Shown piece by piece: positions 1-10,914 of a stretch of 64,000 bases of DNA. Made by a program: the position numbers and the translations under genes. The DNA is from Vibrio breoganii. Its GTDB lineage: Bacteria; Pseudomonadota; Gammaproteobacteria; Enterobacterales; Vibrionaceae. The stretch is from positions 2,480,001-2,544,000 of the forward strand of contig NZ_CP016177.1 of NCBI RefSeq assembly GCF_001677275.1. Reading direction: 5' to 3'. The notes under the pieces were generated by a model, which made no database searches, was not told the DNA's origin, and was given only the letters and a program-made list of their open reading frames with translations. Positions within the stretch are counted from its first letter, which is position 1. Each line of letters starts with the position of its first letter.

Positions 1-2761
1 TGGTTTGCACTTGAATACGCTGTGGCACAGGAATTTCAGGAGCATTGAGCTCGCTAAGGATCGGCTTAGGCCCAACACTTGGTCGCTCTAGCGCCGCTAT
101 CCATTCATCAAGATTAAACTCTGGCAAGCGCAGCGAGGCGTGATGGCCTACTATAGGGCTTACCCTAAAGCTACCCGAGCCAATGACAGTATTGGTCGCC
201 TCAAGTACAGGCCGCCCCTGAGTGATATCAATTTCAGTCTGAAACTTAGCAGAAGGAAGCTGTAGCCTTGCGGAAATCGATTCCTGGTTACCAGAAGCCT
301 GCATTCGAGCTTGCCATACGTCCCCCACCTTTTTGTTCATTGGTGCAGGATAGGTACTCGCAATAGAAGTTAGATTGGCCTTTGCATCTATCTGATAGGT
401 AAAGCCAACGTCATTAATCTGTAGATCGATCCCCATATTCCAAGGAGCGTGTCCCGATATTGGCTCTAGCCAAGTCTTTCCTAGATAAGGAACTAGCGGT
501 TCAGCGCGCCAATCGCCGATAAGGTCAATTCTGGTGTCGTAACTCGACTCGGCATTTTGTCCAAGGAAGTCCAAGGTAATAGGCTGTTCCAGCAGGTTAG
601 CGCTTATCCCTGATGAGCGCACAACATCATTATCAAACTCAATTCGACCCGATGCCTTTTTCAGCAGCATAGGGGGTGCCGTAATATTGATGTCATTCTC
701 GCTAAGATCAGCGTAGCCCCAAGCTCTAGCTTCTTGCTCTTCGTTGAACGGAATCTTAAGTTGGAACTGCGATTCTACCTGTCCCTTGATATCGACAGTC
801 GTCAGTACCGCACCTACGGAGCCAACCAATGGAGAGGCGCTCATGTAATCTCGAACATCCTTACCTTCCGCTTTTGCTGCAGCGAAGATTTCGATATGTC
901 CATTCCCATACATACGAGGGATCTTTCCAGAAATGCGGTCAGCCTGAATATTAAGAAGCTTGGCATCTTTCGAGTCTAAGAACATGGTCTCGTTTTGGAA
1001 CAGCAAATCTAGCTGCATATCGGTCAAAGGCGGCCACGCGGTACTAAAGCTAAACTTGGTTTTGCGTAGCGGTACCCATGCCTGGAAAATGCCACTATTG
1101 TCGTTATATGGGAAGCTAGACAGTTCACCATACCAAAGCAATTTTGCCGTTTTTACTCGGCCGCCTTGAATACCGGCAGAGAGGTAATCGGTAAGGCCTC
1201 GCCCTAAAGCAAGAGTTGGTAAGTAACGCCAGGTTTGCCCTGCATTAGCTAGGTCGGCTTCTGCATAGAAAGACAAAAATGCGGGTGCATCCTTTGGAAA
1301 GTCGAGCTTGAACGCTCCCAATACTTGCAAGTCCGGAGTCGCTGCAGTGACTTTATCTGACCATAAACTCCAGCCGTTATCATCCGACTGCCAGACAATA
1401 TCAACTTCTGCTTGGCGTATCTTAAGCGGTGCCTGGAATACCTCACCATAAGGCAAGGTATCATCAAGCATAGTGACGGTTGCTTTGGCGAGATCTGAGC
1501 GACCAAATATACGCGCTTCTAAGGTATGAAAGCCAGGGATCAGCTCCCAGTAGTTCATACGGCCATCTTTTACCTTAGCCGAGTAGCGAAGTGACTCTAT
1601 GCCTTTACCCATAGATACACGAATATCTTGGACTGTACCTCCAAGACGAACGGTATCCACCCATTCTTCGCTCTTCTCCATATCAGGCAGTAGGTCGAGA
1701 ATTGGGGTAATACTTTCTAGCTTTATTTGATTGGCATTCAATCGCCACTTTTCTGGAGACCACTCGAATGCCACATTCAGATCTGGCCAAGAGGTGCCAT
1801 TTGAACTAAATGCCAAGTCTTGCGCGTTTAACTGCCAGCCTTTCTCGGTTGGATCAAGTTTAACCACGCCACCCTCAATAGAGATGGCATTAGGGATATC
1901 ATCTTTATCACGCCATTCCAGTTCTGATGGCGATATTTCCAGATAGGCATCAACGGGCTGGTTATGTTGCAGGGAAATCCAAGTGTTTAGACTGACTCGG
2001 CCCTTATCAATAATCACACCATCAGCAAGATACGGCGATACCCAAGGGGTGACATCAAAGTTATTACCTTGTAGATAAAAGTCACCGCTGATATCCGATA
2101 AACCGTTATGGTCATAAAAATCGGCAATGACACTGACGCTATTAAGCTGGACATCTTTGATGCTCACCACACCATCAGCACGGTGGCGGTTGCCATCGTT
2201 AAGCCAACTTAGCCTCTCGATATCCACCTCACGTACATCACCAGAAATATCTCTAAATACTATGGTTGAGTTTGTAAGTGCAAACTCACTTAGCTGACGA
2301 AGTACTAGGTTTTCGAGGATCTTAAGTAACTGCTGATCGCTCTTTTCAGGTGGCTCTGATGACTCTGGGTTCGCCTTAAACAGGTCGATATCGCTGATAT
2401 CAATATGCAAACCATCAACGGTCAACTCACTGAGCTTAGGTTGAAGGTTTAACAATGAGTCGATCAGGTCAAATTCAGCGCGAACCTCACCAACCGAAAA
2501 CGCTTTAACACCTTTAGGTATGTCTGCTTCTAAGCCCGAAAGAGAGAGTGATGGGTGGGTGTTTTTCCAATAGCCATGGACCTCACCTATGGTGAAGTTC
2601 AGACCAGAGACTTGGTTAAACCAATTTTGAACATCGTCTTGGTAATGATCTAAGCGAGGTAAAGCAACGCGCAAAGCGGTGACCAGCACCGCTAACGAAA
2701 CAAAGATAAAGACCAGTAGCGATAAAACTAATCGCTCTAGTCGAACTGCGAATGACGCCAA
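1..2761 (-). CDS. yhdP: YhdP family AsmA-like envelope lipid transport protein (partial)
   Basis: This reading frame runs open to the left edge, so about 920 N-terminal residues of a protein that is usually near 1,270 residues are visible. It opens with a hydrophobic helix (LVLSLLVFIFVSLAVLV), followed by AsmA-like beta-rich sequence such as LDHYQDDVQNWFNQVSG. YhdP is one of the AsmA-like inner-membrane proteins that bridge the periplasm and move phospholipid to the outer membrane. The first in-frame stop upstream lies inside the end of rng, and the best start is TTG at 2761, preceded by AGGA about ten bases upstream. There is no in-frame ATG at that point, and an out-of-frame ATG sits close by. 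The start lies 12 bases after the rng stop, so it is probably the distal gene of the mre-maf-rng unit. Family assignment rests on size, architecture and its usual place after rng. Confidence 0.85.
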   Translation of the reverse strand, partial: MASFAVRLERLVLSLLVFIFVSLAVLVTALRVALPRLDHYQDDVQNWFNQVSGLNFTIGEVHGYWKNTHPSLSLSGLEADIPKGVKAFSVGEVRAEFDLIDSLLNLQPKLSELTVDGLHIDISDIDLFKANPESSEPPEKSDQQLLKILENLVLRQLSEFALTNSTIVFRDISGDVREVDIERLSWLNDGNRHRADGVVSIKDVQLNSVSVIADFYDHNGLSDISGDFYLQGNNFDVTPWVSPYLADGVIIDKGRVSLNTWISLQHNQPVDAYLEISPSELEWRDKDDIPNAISIEGGVVKLDPTEKGWQLNAQDLAFSSNGTSWPDLNVAFEWSPEKWRLNANQIKLESITPILDLLPDMEKSEEWVDTVRLGGTVQDIRVSMGKGIESLRYSAKVKDGRMNYWELIPGFHTLEARIFGRSDLAKATVTMLDDTLPYGEVFQAPLKIRQAEVDIVWQSDDNGWSLWSDKVTAATPDLQVLGAFKLDFPKDAPAFLSFYAEADLANAGQTWRYLPTLALGRGLTDYLSAGIQGGRVKTAKLLWYGELSSFPYNDNSGIFQAWVPLRKTKFSFSTAWPPLTDMQLDLLFQNETMFLDSKDAKLLNIQADRISGKIPRMYGNGHIEIFAAAKAEGKDVRDYMSASPLVGSVGAVLTTVDIKGQVESQFQLKIPFNEEQEARAWGYADLSENDINITAPPMLLKKASGRIEFDNDVVRSSGISANLLEQPITLDFLGQNAESSYDTRIDLIGDWRAEPLVPYLGKTWLEPISGHAPWNMGIDLQINDVGFTYQIDAKANLTSIASTYPAPMNKKVGDVWQARMQASGNQESISARLQLPSAKFQTEIDITQGRPVLEATNTVIGSGSFRVSPIVGHHASLRLPEFNLDEWIAALERPSVGPKPILSELNAPEIPVPQRIQVQT

Positions 2762-2773
2762 TGGAACATTATC

Positions 2774-4243
2774 CTACATCATAACTACGTCGAACTGCTC
2801 TTGAACATAGAGTGGCTCAGCGGTGATTTTAACTTCTTTGCCAATAAACAGCTCCAGCTCAGCTAACGCATGAGACTCGTCACCATGCAGTGCATCTGCC
2901 ACCGCTATCGAGGCATAAACTAGAAACTTATCCGCGTCGTACGCTCGGTTAACTCGAGTGATTTCTCGCAGCACTTCATAACACACCGTTTCCACGGTTT
3001 TTACTGAGCCACGACCTTCACAGCTAGGGCAATCAGAGCACAATACATGCTCAATGCTTTCCCTTGTGCGCTTGCGCGTCATCTCAACCAAACCTAACTG
3101 AGTAAAGCCATTGATATTGGTTTTCACTCGGTCATTGCTAAGTGCTGTCTCTAACGAAGCGAGCACTCGCTTACGGTGTTCATCGCTGGCCATATCAATA
3201 AAGTCGATAATGATAATACCGCCAAGATTACGCAGTCTTAGTTGACGAGCAATGGCTTCTGTAGCTTCTAGGTTGGTATTGAAGATGGTCTCTTCGAGAT
3301 TGCGTCGACCTACGAATGCACCGGTATTGATATCAACCGTCGTCATAGCTTCGGTCTGATCAATAATCAGGTACCCACCCGATTTCAGTGTAACCTTACG
3401 ATCTAGTGAGCGTTGGATTTCACTCTCTGCATCGTACAAATCAAAGATAGGTTTATCGCCTTCGTACAGCTCTAATTTTTCCATCAACTCAGGTACAAAC
3501 TCTTCAGTGAACTCAAGTAAAGAGTCATACACCATACGCGAATCAACCTGAATCAAGGAAAGCTCGGTGCCGACGAAGTCACGCAAGATGCGTGGAGCAA
3601 GACCTAATTCACCATAGAGAGTCGAGCGTGTAATGTACTTAGAGCGACGCTCCATAACCTTAACCCACAAGCGCTCAAGAAAGGCGGCATCTTGCGCCAG
3701 TTCTTTCTCGTCTGCGCCTTCGGCTGCGGTACGAATGATAAAACCACCCGACTCACTGCAGTAAGGAGCAACGATTTTCTTTAAACGGTTGCGTTCTTGC
3801 TCAGATTCAATGCGTTGCGATACGCCAACATGGCTAGCGCCAGGCATGAATACAAGGTAGCGAGATGGAAGAGTGATGTCTGTGGTTAGGCGTGCGCCTT
3901 TCGTCCCAAGTGGGTCTTTAACCACTTGAACCACAATGTCTTGCCCTTGGCGGACTAACTCAGAGATATCTCGAACTTTAAACTGCTGCTTTTCATTTTC
4001 AGCAACACATTCGGTATGAGGAACAATATCTGAGGCGTGTAAAAAGGCAGCCTTATCCAGACCAATATCAACAAAAGCAGCTTGCATACCCGGCAGAACG
4101 CGACTCACACGTCCTTTGTAGATATTACCTACAATGCCTCGTCTAGCTTCTCTTTCAATATGGACTTCTTGAAGGACACCGCCTTCGATCATTGCAACTC
4201 GAGTCTCACTCGGCGTTGAGTTGATCAATAACTCTGCACTCAT
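2774..4243 (-). CDS. rng: ribonuclease G
   Basis: RNase G is an endoribonuclease that matures the 5' end of 16S rRNA and degrades some mRNAs. The 489-residue length equals that of the E. coli enzyme. An S1 RNA-binding domain occupies roughly residues 38-120 (GNIYKGRVSRVLPGMQAAFV). The catalytic Mg-binding aspartates are present at D304 (DINTGAFVG) and D347 (IIIIDFIDM). The zinc-link motif CPSC is at residues 405-408. The long C-terminal scaffold of RNase E is absent, which separates the two paralogs. The gene follows maf by 16 bases and precedes yhdP, the common gammaproteobacterial order, so it is probably co-transcribed with both. Confidence 0.97.
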   Translation of the reverse strand: MSAELLINSTPSETRVAMIEGGVLQEVHIEREARRGIVGNIYKGRVSRVLPGMQAAFVDIGLDKAAFLHASDIVPHTECVAENEKQQFKVRDISELVRQGQDIVVQVVKDPLGTKGARLTTDITLPSRYLVFMPGASHVGVSQRIESEQERNRLKKIVAPYCSESGGFIIRTAAEGADEKELAQDAAFLERLWVKVMERRSKYITRSTLYGELGLAPRILRDFVGTELSLIQVDSRMVYDSLLEFTEEFVPELMEKLELYEGDKPIFDLYDAESEIQRSLDRKVTLKSGGYLIIDQTEAMTTVDINTGAFVGRRNLEETIFNTNLEATEAIARQLRLRNLGGIIIIDFIDMASDEHRKRVLASLETALSNDRVKTNINGFTQLGLVEMTRKRTRESIEHVLCSDCPSCEGRGSVKTVETVCYEVLREITRVNRAYDADKFLVYASIAVADALHGDESHALAELELFIGKEVKITAEPLYVQEQFDVVMM

Positions 4244-4259
4244 AGCGCACCTCTAAATC

Positions 4260-4835
4260 TTATAAAAATTGGTGCAAGAGCTGTTCGGTTTCAAATAAAG
4301 GTAGACCTACAACTGAGTGGTAACTGCCCTCAATACGGGTAACAAACTTACCGCCTATCCCCTGAATTCCGTAGCTTCCTGCTTTGTCGCACGGTTCGCC
4401 GGTCAGCCAATAATCTTCTATTTCTTGGCGGCTGAGGGGCTTAAACCATACGTCTGTAATACAAATAATGGTTTCTGATTTTTCGGCACTGCAGACACAA
4501 ACAGCCGTCATCACTTGGTGCTTAGCATTAGACAGTTGACCCAACATATCCATGCTTTCTTGCAGCGAGTTTGGTTTTTCGAATACTTGCTCGCCTTGCG
4601 TAACTATAGTGTCGGCACCAATCACAATAGGTTTTGCACTACTCTCTGAGCGAGCCTGTTGCAGAACCGTTTTCGCCTTACTTTCAGCTAATCGCTGTAC
4701 ATACTGATCAGGGGTTTCTCCCTCACAACGCACTTCTTCTATATCACTGATTAGTATAGTGAATTCATAGCCAAGCTGAGATAAAAGTTCGCGCCTTCTT
4801 GGAGAAGCAGACGCGAGAATTAGAGATTTATGCAT
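4260..4835 (-). CDS. maf: Maf-family nucleoside triphosphate pyrophosphatase (YhdE type)
   Basis: Maf proteins hydrolyse dTTP, UTP and some modified nucleotides to monophosphates, as house-cleaning enzymes and septum-formation modulators. The 191-residue product begins with the family signature ILASASPRRRELLSQLG (residues 6-22). It carries the active-site segment VIGADTIV, in which D75 is the expected catalytic acid, and the GSYGIQG segment near residue 153. Its place between mreD and rng matches the YhdE (dTTP/UTP) subgroup rather than YceF. The start lies 3 bases after the mreD stop, indicating translational coupling in the mre operon. Confidence 0.93.
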   Translation of the reverse strand: MHKSLILASASPRRRELLSQLGYEFTILISDIEEVRCEGETPDQYVQRLAESKAKTVLQQARSESSAKPIVIGADTIVTQGEQVFEKPNSLQESMDMLGQLSNAKHQVMTAVCVCSAEKSETIICITDVWFKPLSRQEIEDYWLTGEPCDKAGSYGIQGIGGKFVTRIEGSYHSVVGLPLFETEQLLHQFL

Positions 4836-4838
4836 GGC

Positions 4839-5327
4839 TTATCGTACTCTCCAAATGCGACGCACCCGGCGCAACAATAAAAATAGCCATGGCCATAGAA
4901 TACCGTTAATTAAACCTACCCACAGTGACGCAGGATTAAATACCACATCTTGGATGACAAATTCGCCAAAGAACTCGATGAGGACACCCAACATCGTCAG
5001 TAGTGCCATAATCATAGCCTGTTGCCACAACGCCATGTTGCGCAGTACCAAGAAATTGATCGCAACGAGATAGGTAATAATTGCCATCATCATGCCGCGA
5101 ACGCCCAGCGTCGAGCCGAGCAATAGATCCCATATCAGGCCTAGAATTAAACCGGTTCCTACATTGACTCTGTGTGGCGCTGCCATCACCCAATAACAGG
5201 TCACGAGTACCAACCAAGATGGGCGGAATACGTCCATCGTGCCGGGCCACGGGATAGTTTGCAGAACCAAGGCGACAAAAAACGTCACCCAAATAACGAA
5301 TTTGCTACTCAGAATACTATTCGCCAT
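4839..5327 (-). CDS. mreD: rod shape-determining protein MreD
   Basis: MreD is a small inner-membrane protein of the elongasome that works with MreB, MreC, RodA and PBP2 to direct lateral wall synthesis. The 162-residue product is almost entirely hydrophobic, with about five membrane spans (for example FVIWVTFFVALVLQTI and MALWQQAMIMALLTMLGVL) and a basic C-terminal tail (RRVRRIWRVR). It overlaps the 3' end of mreC by 11 bases. Length and context are typical. Confidence 0.95.
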   Translation of the reverse strand: MANSILSSKFVIWVTFFVALVLQTIPWPGTMDVFRPSWLVLVTCYWVMAAPHRVNVGTGLILGLIWDLLLGSTLGVRGMMMAIITYLVAINFLVLRNMALWQQAMIMALLTMLGVLIEFFGEFVIQDVVFNPASLWVGLINGILWPWLFLLLRRVRRIWRVR

Positions 5328-6213
5328 CTTCGACCTCGATAACGGGTTGCTCAGGCTGAACTGGCGCTTGTTCTAAAGTAATATCTTGCCCATCTTGCTG
5401 TGGCCACACCAACAACAAGTAGCGTAAGCGACCAAAATCGACTGCAGGTGCTGCGGTAATCGTTGAGAACTCACGATGGTTATCAATCTGCACTTTGCTT
5501 ACCGTAGCGACAGGATAGCCCTCAGGGTAAATACCCCCTAAGCCAGAAGACACCAGCACATCGCCTTCTTGAATATCAAAGTTACTCGGTATGTGCTGAA
5601 GATGGATATTGGTTTGATCACCACTGCCTGCCGCAATCACTCGAATATCATTACGAATCACTTGAACAGGAATAGCAGAGTTAGCATCAGTCAACAGTAA
5701 CACTCGGCTATTGTGAGCGCCCACTTCGGTGATTTGCCCTACGATACCGTTTTCATTGATGACAGGCTGACCTTGATAAACACCATCGATATGACCTTTA
5801 TCAATCACTATCTGCTGATGATAAGACGAGGAATCCACCGCCATTACTTCAGTAACTACCTTCTTTTCATCACGCACAAACGTTGAGCCAAGTAGCTTTC
5901 TGAATCTTTGGTTTTCTTCTTTATATTGAGAGAGTAAAGACAGGTCGCTCTTCATTTTCAGAAGCTCTTCACGTAGCACTTGGTTTGTAGTCAGTAATTG
6001 CTGTCTGCTGCTGAAACGCTCATAGACGTTGCCAAACATGCTGCGCGGTAAGTCGGCAAGATACTGAATGGGCGCTACCGTACTATTCAACACATAGCGT
6101 ACATTTGAGAAGGCATCTAAACGACTATCAGCCAACATTAAGCTGGCTGATAGTAATACGGCAAAAAAGAGTCTCAATTGCAGAGATGGGCCTCTGCCAA
6201 AGATTGGATTCAT
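5317..6213 (-). CDS. mreC: rod shape-determining protein MreC
   Basis: MreC is a bitopic inner-membrane protein whose periplasmic domain organises PBP2 and the cell-wall elongation complex. The 298-residue product has one N-terminal membrane helix (about residues 12-30, LRLFFAVLLSASLMLADSR). A coiled coil follows near residues 70-110 (REELLKMKSDLSLLSQYKEE), then the beta-barrel MreC core (GIVGQITEVG, VLVSSGLGGIYPEGYPV). The acidic, proline-rich C-terminal tail (PVQPEQPVIEVEDGE) is probably disordered. It lies 48 bases after mreB and overlaps mreD. Confidence 0.96.
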   Translation of the reverse strand: MNPIFGRGPSLQLRLFFAVLLSASLMLADSRLDAFSNVRYVLNSTVAPIQYLADLPRSMFGNVYERFSSRQQLLTTNQVLREELLKMKSDLSLLSQYKEENQRFRKLLGSTFVRDEKKVVTEVMAVDSSSYHQQIVIDKGHIDGVYQGQPVINENGIVGQITEVGAHNSRVLLLTDANSAIPVQVIRNDIRVIAAGSGDQTNIHLQHIPSNFDIQEGDVLVSSGLGGIYPEGYPVATVSKVQIDNHREFSTITAAPAVDFGRLRYLLLVWPQQDGQDITLEQAPVQPEQPVIEVEDGE

Positions 6214-6261
6214 TCTTTGTTACCCGTTCTTATTGCTAATCGGGAAAATCCAATGAAAGAA

Positions 6262-7320
<1,059 letters not shown>

Positions 7321-7455
7321 TCACAATCTTTGGAAGACAAAATTGTACTAAATGTACCAATGCCACACTTATTCAGCAAGGCATTGGATTACAAAGATTG
7401 ATATAAAGTGCCTTTTTCTGACGTTGTCCTGACTTAGGCGCTAAAAATGCCAGTT

Positions 7456-10400
7456 TTAATTGCCAATTAAGCCCCTTTCACCTTTGAATATGATTCTGTC
7501 GTTGCCTCGGAAGGTACCAAAGGTGACAACGGCCGAAGGGTCTTCGTCGCCCTTATTCCTCCAGTTGTAGTGCAACCATGGTTGATTGGTGAATCTACTA
7601 CCATTGCTCGTGCAATCTACACCGGTTTCTGTGCGTTGCGGTGAGTCACTACCTTGCCTTAACCATAAACGTACCTGTGCTCTTTCATTGCTCGAGCCTG
7701 CCGCAGGGTTGTGCGTCGCCGATAATTTATCTGAAGCTCCGTCTGATACTTGGCGCTCTCTATTAGAGACTAATTCCGCAGAGGTATCCGCTCCATTCGG
7801 TAGGTTGTTCCAGATAGTTTGCACGCAATAACTTTGCGTGGCATCAAACAGGCTTCCACTGTCCTCTTGATTGGTCACAAACGAGCTACCATCCCAATAC
7901 TCAACCCTAAGTGGAACCCTCAGGGTTTGCGCTGTGTTCCCGCCGACATCATCGAGATTCATTCGCCCATATCTAAATTCAGGCTGATTGGGGAATGACT
8001 TTCCAGTATTCGTATCTTCATTCAACTCAGGTATGTCTAATGTGTCAAAATCAACACCATCCACAATAGTCGAGACTTCGATACCGAACACGGAATTATC
8101 ACTATCGAAGGGGCCATCAGGCTCAGTCACTTCATTGTCACCAATGGAGTCTCCTGCTTTTTTCGCAAAGGCGAAGTCATCAATAGTTACGACTAGGGTT
8201 GATGGATCAATCAATAGTGATTTTGGCCAGTCTTCGCCACTCCAAGAGAACGTCAGTACTGATAGTCGGTCTAGTAAACTGACGTCGACAGTTTGATCTT
8301 TTGTGTTTGCCACATAATCTAGATTGGAAACGAATGAGTTATTAAACAAGCCATAGTTAAGCGTTGGAGTATTATCATTGGCTTGAGCTTGAACCTTAAA
8401 AATGTGCGGAAACTCTTGTTTCATATAGGCAAACTCATCATGTCCATCTGCATAATCCCATTGAGTCCATAGTTCTTCTGGATCGCTACCTTCATCCAGC
8501 ATTGCTAGGTGATTTGGAGAAAAGCGTCCTACTGAGCGATAGCCGGGATTAATAGGCTCAAACAGATAGTCAGCTTGGTCCTTTAGGCTAGCCGTAACCT
8601 TTATGCTCCCCGCCTCTCGCCACTTCAAAGATGAAAACTGCACAGGACCAGACGTGTTTGTATTATTCGGTAATCCGTCAACAGGCACACCTTCTAAACC
8701 GCTGCCTATTGTTCCTGTATCTGCACTTCCTAAATCTACATGGGGACTATGGAGTTCTGCCTCTAAACTCACATTTACAGCAGGCGCAAGATCAGGATAA
8801 AAGTTTTTCGTCTCAAGGCTATCGATCTGATTGCAGAATGCGCTCACTTCTATCGGTGTAGCGGGAGCTATATCCCCGTCACTCACCCAACGAATCGGCA
8901 CAGCATCTAACCCAAATAGCTCGCCGGAACGCTTGAAGAAATCACCAGACTCTGATGTGCCAGAAATCTCGTTTCCTGTCGGCTCACACAAAGCGAATGT
9001 CCAAGGCCTGGACTGGATTAACTGCTCACCAATTATTTCCTCACACTCTTCTTCACCATCATCGTTGGTGATGCAGACTTCATCTTTCAATTCATAACTA
9101 ACGCTACCCGCTTCTGGGTATATTACTTCGGTAGTTGCTTTTGCTGGTTCGCTATCACTTCCTGCAGAAAATGTTAGCTGAAGCTGATTATTTGGAGCAT
9201 CAACCCAATTCCCATCCTTGTCTTTGATGGATATGACTTCACTGGCATTGCGGTCTGCATTAGGCTGAACATAAGTTGTGCTAGAAAGCATCAGTGTTTT
9301 GGTACCACTGTATTCATCAGACGGTATGGCTGCTGGCTCGCCTTGCTCATTGCATTGCATTGGCCAAATATCTATTGAGCTCGGTTTAGCAGCAACAACC
9401 TCTTTGGGAGACTCTAAAGCAAATTTCTGCGGTACAAACTCATAGCTTCCGTTGACAGAGGTGCCAGAGCAATCCGTACTCAAACATCCAGTAACACTTA
9501 CTGTACTAACTTCTTGCTGGCTAAGTGTAAGGTCTAATGTACCAGAACCACTTGGGGTATATGAGCCACCGCTAGGTTGTAGTAGACCACCACTACTTGT
9601 TACTTCAATGGTCCCAGGGTAATCCGTTGCATTACTTCCATTTTTCTTTACTTGGAATGTAAGTGATTGGTCTTCGCAAGTTAAGTTAATACCTGTCAAT
9701 GGCGATAATTCTAAGGTGTAATTACCCGGGGTAGTACCCTCACAATTGTTCGATGTCCTTTGTATTTTGGCACTACCCTGCACAGTCAAAGTATCCGCAG
9801 TGACAGAACCATAGATGAATGCCCCCCACCCATTAAGCAATACTGAACCTCGACTGAATATATTAGCTTCCAGCGGAACAGAAAGTTGCCCGATTTCAAC
9901 ATAAGCCGGCGATTGCGCTAAATTTTCAGCCCAAATAACTAGGCTTTCACTGCCGCTACCTGCAACGTTAATCGTAGCTTGATTAGAAAAAACCACTCGA
10001 TTAACTCTTAGAAATGTATCAGCCTGAATATTCAACGTTGAACTACCCTCAACGACAAGAGTGCCTATCTCATAATCTGTGCCCGTAAACGTAGCTTCAT
10101 TATTATTGTTTATTGTAATACTGCTATACGAACCACTAGGCAAAGGGTCTGTTGGGTTTGTTAAATCCGAACCGTAAGGTGAAAAACCGATTAAAGCTGG
10201 TTCTGAAATAAGCAACGTATCATCAGCCAAACACTCGTTACCATCACATAAGTAAACACCTTGGCCTGTCGTAACCTGGTTAAAACCAATTCTTCCCGCC
10301 TGATTATAAGTACCAATTATTTGGCCATTATTATCGATAGTTGCTGATGAATAGGGTTGCCCATCTCTATTCCAAGATTGCGCTGCATTAGGGAAAGTCT

Positions 10401-10914
10401 CGCATTGGTCTGGAATTTCAGGAATTGGTGGTGGCAAAACTACAACGTTGTCCTCAGAGCAATCCGTAATTTCAATTTCAATCCCACTACCGGTTAAGTT
10501 ACCTTGCTTTATCTCCTCAACCTTTGATGTAATGAACTGAAAATCGGCATCAGATGCTAACCTTCGATAATAGTAGCTTGTATGCGTATCCTCATCGTGT
10601 TCAATTCGAACAACGTAATGAACGCCATCATCTAAACTCGCCTCCTCGAAAATATATGCGCCATCATTAGGGTTCGGAGCACCATCAGGAAGTGGCGGTG
10701 TATACCATAATGTTTCCCTACGGGTCGATCCTTGGCTAAAGTACATGTCTTGATATTTGCCATCTAGGCCCGTAACTTTAAAGACGACATAAAAGTCTTT
10801 GTTGCCTTTGATATTACACTGGTAATCAGCCACCTTCTTGGCGAGTGCTGAGTTCGAAAAGGCAACAAGAAAAAAAAGTAGCATGCTCCGGGTAAGCTTA
10901 AGTAACCTAATCAT
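7456..10914 (-). CDS. mshQ: MSHA biogenesis protein MshQ (large exported DUF6701-type protein)
   Basis: MshQ is the last gene of the msh locus and encodes a large exported protein thought to sit with the minor pilins, possibly at the pilus tip. The 1,152-residue product has a Sec signal peptide (SMLLFFLVAFSNSALA, cleavage near residue 25). A beta-solenoid-like region with many hydrophobic/asparagine repeats occupies about residues 200-400 (SSTLNIQADTFLRVNRVVFS, VAGSGSESLVIWAENLAQ). Ig-like segments and then a long C-terminal DUF6701-like part follow. Several cysteines are spread through the protein. The start codon overlaps mshP by 8 bases, indicating coupled translation. Biochemical role is not established; the name rests on position and architecture. 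Confidence 0.85.
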   Translation of the reverse strand: MIRLLKLTRSMLLFFLVAFSNSALAKKVADYQCNIKGNKDFYVVFKVTGLDGKYQDMYFSQGSTRRETLWYTPPLPDGAPNPNDGAYIFEEASLDDGVHYVVRIEHDEDTHTSYYYRRLASDADFQFITSKVEEIKQGNLTGSGIEIEITDCSEDNVVVLPPPIPEIPDQCETFPNAAQSWNRDGQPYSSATIDNNGQIIGTYNQAGRIGFNQVTTGQGVYLCDGNECLADDTLLISEPALIGFSPYGSDLTNPTDPLPSGSYSSITINNNNEATFTGTDYEIGTLVVEGSSTLNIQADTFLRVNRVVFSNQATINVAGSGSESLVIWAENLAQSPAYVEIGQLSVPLEANIFSRGSVLLNGWGAFIYGSVTADTLTVQGSAKIQRTSNNCEGTTPGNYTLELSPLTGINLTCEDQSLTFQVKKNGSNATDYPGTIEVTSSGGLLQPSGGSYTPSGSGTLDLTLSQQEVSTVSVTGCLSTDCSGTSVNGSYEFVPQKFALESPKEVVAAKPSSIDIWPMQCNEQGEPAAIPSDEYSGTKTLMLSSTTYVQPNADRNASEVISIKDKDGNWVDAPNNQLQLTFSAGSDSEPAKATTEVIYPEAGSVSYELKDEVCITNDDGEEECEEIIGEQLIQSRPWTFALCEPTGNEISGTSESGDFFKRSGELFGLDAVPIRWVSDGDIAPATPIEVSAFCNQIDSLETKNFYPDLAPAVNVSLEAELHSPHVDLGSADTGTIGSGLEGVPVDGLPNNTNTSGPVQFSSLKWREAGSIKVTASLKDQADYLFEPINPGYRSVGRFSPNHLAMLDEGSDPEELWTQWDYADGHDEFAYMKQEFPHIFKVQAQANDNTPTLNYGLFNNSFVSNLDYVANTKDQTVDVSLLDRLSVLTFSWSGEDWPKSLLIDPSTLVVTIDDFAFAKKAGDSIGDNEVTEPDGPFDSDNSVFGIEVSTIVDGVDFDTLDIPELNEDTNTGKSFPNQPEFRYGRMNLDDVGGNTAQTLRVPLRVEYWDGSSFVTNQEDSGSLFDATQSYCVQTIWNNLPNGADTSAELVSNRERQVSDGASDKLSATHNPAAGSSNERAQVRLWLRQGSDSPQRTETGVDCTSNGSRFTNQPWLHYNWRNKGDEDPSAVVTFGTFRGNDRIIFKGERGLIGN

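Noticed and set aside
4936..5292. A 118-residue frame overlapping mreD on the same strand
   Set aside because: It is fully inside mreD in another frame, has no ribosome-binding site of note and no recognisable domain.
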